Below, piece after piece: positions 59,721 through 64,000 of a DNA stretch of 64,000 bases. Origin of the DNA: Luscinia megarhynchos (taxonomy: Eukaryota > Chordata > Aves > Passeriformes > Turdidae); the NCBI GenBank assembly GCA_034336665.1, contig CM067592.1:43615761-43679760 (forward strand). Direction: 5' to 3'. Made by a program: the position numbers and the translations under genes. Each line of letters opens with the position of its first letter. Position 1 is the first letter of the stretch. Under the pieces are notes generated by a model. That model made no database searches, was not told the DNA's origin, and saw only the letters and a list, made by a program, of their open reading frames with translations.

Positions 59721-62077
59721 AGGGCCACGCGTGGCGGCTGCTGGGGCAGGTGCTGGTGCGTTCGGTCTGTGATGGATGGGCACACCGCAGAGCAGGTGTC
59801 GAGGACTAATGATTCCCGACTACACGGTGCTGGGAAGTGTGACGGGGAAGTGCTTGGCCATCAGGAAATACGCCAACTAACCAAACTAAAAGTCACTCAG
59901 AAGATGGACATGAATTTGATGTCGCCTTTTTTTCTTGGAAAAAAAGGTTAATAAAAAGCATTTGAAACATCCTAGACATATTTCCAACATTTTCAAAATT
60001 ACTGAAACATGAATAGCATTTTTTTGTTGTAGGGATTGTGTTTATTTGTTTTCTTTATTCAAGACAATTGCCTCTGCCCTTCTCCACGTTTCTGAAATAC
60101 TTATGGGATGACGAAATTTGTTTCCACGCAGTCTTTTATAAATCCGTTTTTCTTCAGGATTTATAAAATTCCTGACAGAGCTGCTGAAAGCTCTCATTTA
60201 AGTCTTTAAAATCAGCTTGCTGACTGATGGTCTCAGTGCTTATGTGCACATTCACCAGATCTCATCTGTGGTGGACCCCCTCGGTTGGGTGTCCCCTTCT
60301 GCAGCCTGTTCCTGCTTTCATGCTTTCTCCCCAGGCATTTCCTTCCTACATATCAAGACCATGTGCCTTTTCTCACAGTGTCTAGTGAAGCTGCTGAGCT
60401 CTGCTCTTTGCCCCACAATCTGTGTGGCCATGCTGTGCCTCCTCTTTGCCTAGGTTCATTCCAAAACCAGTGGAGGAGAAGATGGAGAGTGGTGTCAAGT
60501 CCAGGACTTTGACTCAGAATCCCTCTTCAGGTCCATAGGACACCTGGAGTCTAGGTGCACTGGCTAAGGCCAAGGCCTTAATGACCTTGACTCAAGTACT
60601 TTGAGGCCCCCAACTCTTGCTTATGGGACAAGAGCCCCTTTTCAACACAGCCCAGCACCTTCAGTCCCTGCCTGGCTGTGTCACAGGTCTTGCTCTCTTC
60701 AGCTCCATCTCCTGGGTGAACCTTGGACCTGTGTTTCCAGTTCTGTTCCTGTCACCATCTCCTGCTGCTCCTGCTGAATTACCTGGGTGGACCTTCTACG
60801 TGGTTCATCACCTCACCTTGTGTGCATGTGTCTATTAGTGTCTGCCCTGCTCTTGTGCTGCAGGACTCTGTCCAGACTGATGAGCCTGGGCTTTGTCTCT
60901 GGTCACCCCTAACTCCTCTTGCTATGGGACAGCCCAGCTCTTCTGGTCCTTGAGCCTGTGGCAGAATTGCTGCCCAAAAAACTGGCAGCAGGAAGACTTA
61001 AGGGAGAAAAAAGCCATCAGGCAAAGGCCAGGGAAGAGGCATTCACATGGATAGGGGAGGAGTAACCATGTTTTTCTTGGTGAGGAAGGTAGTGCTAGAA
61101 AGAGCTTATTTTGGTTTCCTTGTCTCTTGGCTGACCTAGGCGGGAAAGGGAACAGAGCTAGCAGTGCTCAGCCAACAGTGAGTACTGAAAACAGCTCATG
61201 CAAGTGGCTTTGTGGAAGTATTGCTGAAGCTGCTATACAGCTATACAGCTTTTCTGTCATATTCTTGGGCAAGTGAATGGCAGTGACTGGTGCTTTCCAT
61301 CAGCCAAGCAAAGAGACCTGTCTAGGCAGAGAAGCCACAGTTTCCAAGCTAAGGCAAATAAACCTTCTTTTCTTTCCCTCACAAAGCAAGTGTAGAGGGG
61401 GAAAGTAGGCTGAGGAGAAAATTATGATTTGTATGGGGTCAGAGAAAAACCCATGGAGGTTCACTTGGGTCTGGGGTCATTGTCACTGAATTTCTAAATA
61501 TAATTTTACACTGACTGGGGTAGCCCTAAAGATAAGTTCCTTCAGCATTCCTATACATTCCTATAATTGCCACTTACTTTCGATGGTTTTACTTGATGAT
61601 CAAATGCGGAGCACACAGAATGGGAACATGTCAAAACTGCTTGAAATAGACTTATTTGTAACAACAGATCGATTTACTGAGAGATCTATCTGCTGTTTGC
61701 TGATGCACCTGCAAACTATGTTTTGGCGAGTGACACAGAGCTGTTTTACACGTCCTTAATGAAACTGTGTGTTATGGCAATGTGGTCTCTGCATTGTTTT
61801 CTTTTGCCTTTCCCCCAACCCTCGTTTTTTGTTTTTGCTCCCCGAAGAGACTCAGAACCTCCTGCGGGGCTCACAGCATCAGTTTCTTCCTGTCCCTATG
61901 ACAGCTGCGTGGTGCACACTCGTCCGCCTGACCGCAGCCCTGCCTGCTGGCTGGGGCAACAATCCCCGGCACGACTTCGGGCGTGGCGCGGCCGAAGTAT
62001 CCCTGCCGGGTTCCCCTGGGTGCGGGAACGGCCGCAGCCCAGCCCTCGGTCAGCTGTGCCCGGCTGCGCGGGAGGCG
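59721..62077. other. Upstream flank of the JUN-like gene, to the minisatellite
   Basis: No coding gene recognised. Two perfect AP-1 sites (60510-60516 and 60588-60594) lie about 1.2 kb upstream of the JUN-like start. The 60200-60960 part is C/T-rich with repeated CTGCTCCTGCT-like words and may be a repeat I do not recognise. The G/C content rises again from about 61860 into the THAP1 island. Confidence 0.55.
60510..60594. promoter_or_regulatory. Pair of perfect AP-1 (TRE) sites TGACTCA
   Basis: TGACTCA at 60510-60516 and again at 60588-60594, 78 bp apart, upstream of an AP-1 gene. JUN promoters are known to be autoregulated through AP-1-type sites. Single occurrences are expected by chance several times in 64 kb. 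Confidence 0.3.
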
Positions 62078-63005
62078 CTGCCCAGCTGCGGGTGCGGGGT
62101 GTGAGTGGAACTGCCCAGCTGTGGGTGCGGGATATGAGCGGCTCTGCCCAGCTGCGGGTCCGGGGTGTGAGTGGAACTGCCCAGCTGCGGGTGCGGGGTG
62201 TGAGTAGCGCTGCCCAGCTGCGGGTACGGGATGAACTGCGCTGCCCAGTGTGGGTGCGGGACGAACTGCGCTGCCCAGCTGCGGGTGCCGGATGAACTGC
62301 GCTGCCCAGTGTGGGTGCGGGACGGACTGCGCTGCCCAGTGTGGGTGCGGGACGAACTGCGCTGCCCAGCTGCGGGTGCCGGATGAACTGCGCTGCCCAG
62401 CTGCGGGTGCGGGGTGTGAGTAGCGCTGCCCAGCTGCGGGCGCGGGATGAACTGCGCTGCCCAGATGCGGGTGCGGGGGTGAGAGTAGCGCTGCCCAGCT
62501 GCGGGTGCGGGATGAAGCTGGCGCTGCCCAGGTGTGGGTGCGGGATGTGAACTGCGCTGCCCAGCTGTGGGTGCGGGGTGTGAACTGCGCTGCCCAGTGT
62601 GGGTGCGGGATGAACTGCACTGCCCAGTGTGGGTGCGGGGTGTGAGTAGCGCTGCGTAGCTGTGGGTGCGGGATGTGAACTGCGCTGCCCAGCTGCGGGT
62701 GCGGGGTGTGAGTAGCGCTGCCCAGTGTGGGTGCGGGATGAACTGCGCTGCCCAGCTGCGGGTGCGGGGTGTGGGCGGCACTGCCCAGCCGTGGGTGCGG
62801 GGTGTGAGTAGCGCTGCCCAGTGTGGGTGCGGGATGAACTGCGCTGCCCAGCTGCGGGTGCGGGGTGTGGGCGGCACTGCCCAGCCGTGGGTGCGGGGTG
62901 TGGGCGGCACTGCCCAGCCGTGGGTGCGGGGTGTGAGTAGCGCTGCCCAGCTGCGGGTGCCGGATGAACTGCGCTGCCCAGCTGCGGGTGCGGGGTGTGG
63001 GCGGA
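62078..63005 (+). repeat. GC-rich minisatellite, 29 units of 30-33 bp
   Basis: Every unit begins CTGCCCAG (one variant CTGCGTAG at about 62652), followed by CTGCGGGTGCGGG or TGTGGGTGCGGG and one of three endings: GTGTGAGTAGCG, ATGAACTGCG or GTGTGGGCGGCA. The endings alternate, and a three-unit block of 96 bp is repeated nearly exactly at about 62707 and 62803, so the array has higher-order structure. The plus strand is G-rich with closely spaced G-runs. The repeat lacks stop codons in all three minus-strand frames, which produces long spurious open frames there. Confidence 0.97.
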
Positions 63006-63159
63006 GCACGGCCGGGACCAGGGGGCGGAGCGAGGGCAAGGACGCGGCCGGATTGGCGGGCTGGCCGAGCAAGGCCCCGCCCCAACGCTGCGCGCCGACG
63101 CGCCCAATGGGCGGAGCGCGGCGCGCGCCGCTCCCGCGAGAGATTCCGTTGAAGCTGGC

Positions 63160-63172
63160 GCCGCCATCTTGG
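63160..63172 (+). promoter_or_regulatory. THAP1: YY1 motif GCCGCCATCTTGG
   Basis: An exact match to the core YY1 consensus in the orientation and place (near the start site) typical for CpG-island promoters. Confidence 0.65.
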
Positions 63173-63256
63173 AGTTGGGAGAGGCCGCGCGTCCCGTTCC
63201 CGTGCCTCTCCGGAGGGCCGCGGGCGCGGGGGGGGGCCGCGGGAGGCGGGGGGACC

Positions 63257-63274
63257 ATGGGTGCCCAGCGGTGA
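63257..63274 (+). other. THAP1: Five-codon upstream ORF in the THAP1 leader
   Basis: ATG GGT GCC CAG CGG TGA in an ideal ACCATGG context, ending 70 nt before the THAP1 ATG. The same bases contain CAGCG|GTGAGT, which could instead be a donor of an alternative first exon. Confidence 0.5.
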
Positions 63275-63344
63275 GTTCGCGTCGTCCCGCCGGCTCATCC
63301 GTGCCCTCGGAGGCCGCGCCGCGGCGGGCGCGGAGTTGGGCGGG

Positions 63345-63415
63345 ATGGTGCAGTCCTGTTCCGCCTACCGCTGCCGGAACCGATACGACAAAGAGAAGCC
63401 CATCTCCTTCCACAA
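63345..63415 (+). CDS. THAP1: THAP1 coding exon 1 (THAP zinc finger, N-terminal part)
   Basis: THAP1 is a nuclear sequence-specific DNA-binding protein of about 210 residues that regulates cell-cycle genes and, in human, causes DYT6 dystonia when mutated. This exon encodes [20 protein letters not shown] then SFH plus two bases of a Lys codon, with zinc ligands C5 and C10. The donor is CACAA|GTGAGC. The split position (after base 71 of the coding sequence) equals the human exon 1/2 junction. Differences from human as I recall it are few (for example R for G at position 9 and R for K at 11). Confidence 0.95.
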
Positions 63416-63733
63416 GTGAGCGCGCGCGGGCGCCGGGGCGGGGTCGCGCCGGGGGCGGGGCCAGCGCGGGGCCGCGCGCGCGAGGCCGCGGGAAGCCGGG
63501 GGGAGCGCGGGCGGGCGGGCACGGACGGACAGACAGACAGAGGGACGTGTCAGTTCGCGGCCGCTGCGGGCAGGCAGCCTCGCCCGCCCCTCCCGAGTTC
63601 TCGCAGGGGAAAGCCGAGGGTCGGGACCCTGTGCGCCCCCGGCTCCAGAGCGAGAGGCAGGAGGGTTTTGGCTCCGGCCAACCCCCGCCTTATAAAGCTT
63701 TCCAGAAAAGCTGAAAGTGCCTCTTTCTTGCAG
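63416..63733 (+). other. THAP1: THAP1 intron 1
   Basis: A short GT-AG intron of 318 nt, CpG-rich in its first half, with ACGGACGGACAGACAGACAG-type low complexity near 63520-63541. It ends in CTCTTTCTTGCAG. Confidence 0.92.
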
Positions 63734-63929
63734 GTTTCCTCTTACAAGACCCGATCTTTGCAAGAAGTGGGAAGCTGCTGTTAAGAGGAAAAACTTCAAG
63801 CCGACCAAGTACAGCAGCATTTGCTCAGAACACTTTACCCCCGATTGCTTTAAGAGGGAATGCAATAACAAACTCCTAAAAGAGAATGCTGTGCCCACAA
63901 TCTTTTGTTACACTGAACCTGGTGAAAAG
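63734..63929 (+). CDS. THAP1: THAP1 coding exon 2 (rest of the THAP zinc finger)
   Basis: It completes the split Lys codon and encodes 65 codons in frame, so exons 1 and 2 together give residues 1-89, the same boundary as in human. The exon holds zinc ligands C54 and H57, the invariant P26, W36, F58 and P78, and the AVPTIF motif at 76-81 that closes the THAP fold. The donor is AAG|GTAAAC in phase 0. The remaining exon(s), encoding the HCF-1-binding motif and coiled coil, lie beyond the right edge, so the gene is partial here. Confidence 0.96.
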
Positions 63930-64000
63930 GTAAACCCGAAGCACCCATGTGCTGGAACATGTGTGTGTCACTGGCTGCAGTGTGGCACGGTGGCAAGCAG
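63930..64000 (+). other. THAP1: THAP1 intron 2 (partial)
   Basis: Begins with GTAAAC and continues to the window edge; nothing else is visible. Confidence 0.9.

Larger units (their letters stand above)
63006..63344 (+). promoter_or_regulatory. THAP1: THAP1 promoter and 5' leader
   Basis: A CpG-rich, TATA-less promoter directly after the minisatellite. It contains GC boxes (GGGGGCGGAGC near 63021, CCCCGCCCC near 63076, GGGCGGAGC near 63110), an inverted CCAAT (ATTGG, 63052-63056), a direct CCAAT (63104-63108) and a YY1-type GCCGCCATCTTGG at 63160-63172. The transcription start is probably close to the YY1 motif. A short upstream ORF lies at 63257-63274. Confidence 0.75.

Noticed and set aside
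57973..59772. 599-codon open frame on the plus strand opposite the JUN-like gene
   Set aside because: It is an Arg/Gly/Ala-rich shadow caused by extreme G/C content. The minus-strand frame carries the conserved bZIP domain.
59890..59905. TCACTCAG near the JUN-like gene as an AP-1 site
   Set aside because: Reads TGAGTGA on the other strand, one base off the TRE consensus.
63031..63042. Possible THAP1 self-binding site (GAGGGCAAGG) in its own promoter
   Set aside because: The GGGCAA core fits, but the T expected three bases upstream is C, so it does not meet the THAP1 consensus.
61871..63413. Three overlapping long open frames (402-505 codons) on the minus strand, rich in HPQLGSA/HPAPTAGQ-type repeats
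   Set aside because: They are open in all three frames only because the 30-33 bp minisatellite unit lacks stop codons on that strand. Their ends run into the THAP1 promoter and exon 1, and the peptide repeats follow the DNA repeat exactly.

Overview
This window is vertebrate nuclear DNA, almost certainly from a bird. The evidence is intron-split vertebrate genes, CpG-island promoters, several CR1 LINE 3' ends carrying the typical ATTCTATGATTCTAT-like tail, an avian-type LTR, and low overall repeat content. The gene order HOOK3 - RNF170 - THAP1 is the conserved 8p11.21-type block of human. HOOK3 and RNF170 are head to head, and RNF170 and THAP1 point the same way.

Layout. 1-6230 is intron 1 of HOOK3 (minus strand); its first coding exon is 6231-6287. 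A CpG island at about 5820-6680 is the shared HOOK3/RNF170 promoter. RNF170 (plus) has six coding exons from 15792 to 27053, encoding a complete 256-residue ER-membrane RING E3 ligase. A likely poly(A) signal lies at 27513. About 30 kb without a recognisable coding gene follows (27.5-57 kb). It contains an LTR at about 43.1-44.0 kb, a G/C-richer middle part (about 33.5-46.3 kb) and isolated CpG-dense patches near 46.0-46.3 and 56.62-56.77 kb.

At 58027-59325 on the minus strand is an intronless JUN-family bZIP gene of 432 (or 420) codons, sitting between RNF170 and THAP1, where I know of no gene in mammals. It keeps the JUN DNA-binding region, the zipper and several JUN-specific boxes. It lacks the serines matching c-Jun S63/S73 (JNK sites) and the sumoylation lysine, and it has an extra Pro/His/Ala-rich C-terminus. 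This is the most interesting object in the window.

Beyond it, a 29-unit, roughly 32-bp GC-rich minisatellite (62078-63005) abuts the THAP1 promoter (NF-Y boxes, YY1 motif, GC boxes). THAP1 exons 1 and 2 (63345-63415 and 63734-63929) encode the complete THAP zinc finger; the rest of THAP1 lies beyond the window.

The genes do not form a pathway. RNF170 degrades activated IP3 receptors at the ER, HOOK3 is a dynein/cargo adaptor, THAP1 is a zinc-dependent transcription factor, and the JUN paralog would be an AP-1 subunit. Exon boundaries were derived by hand from reading frame, GT/AG signals and remembered family sequences. UTR and promoter limits are estimates.
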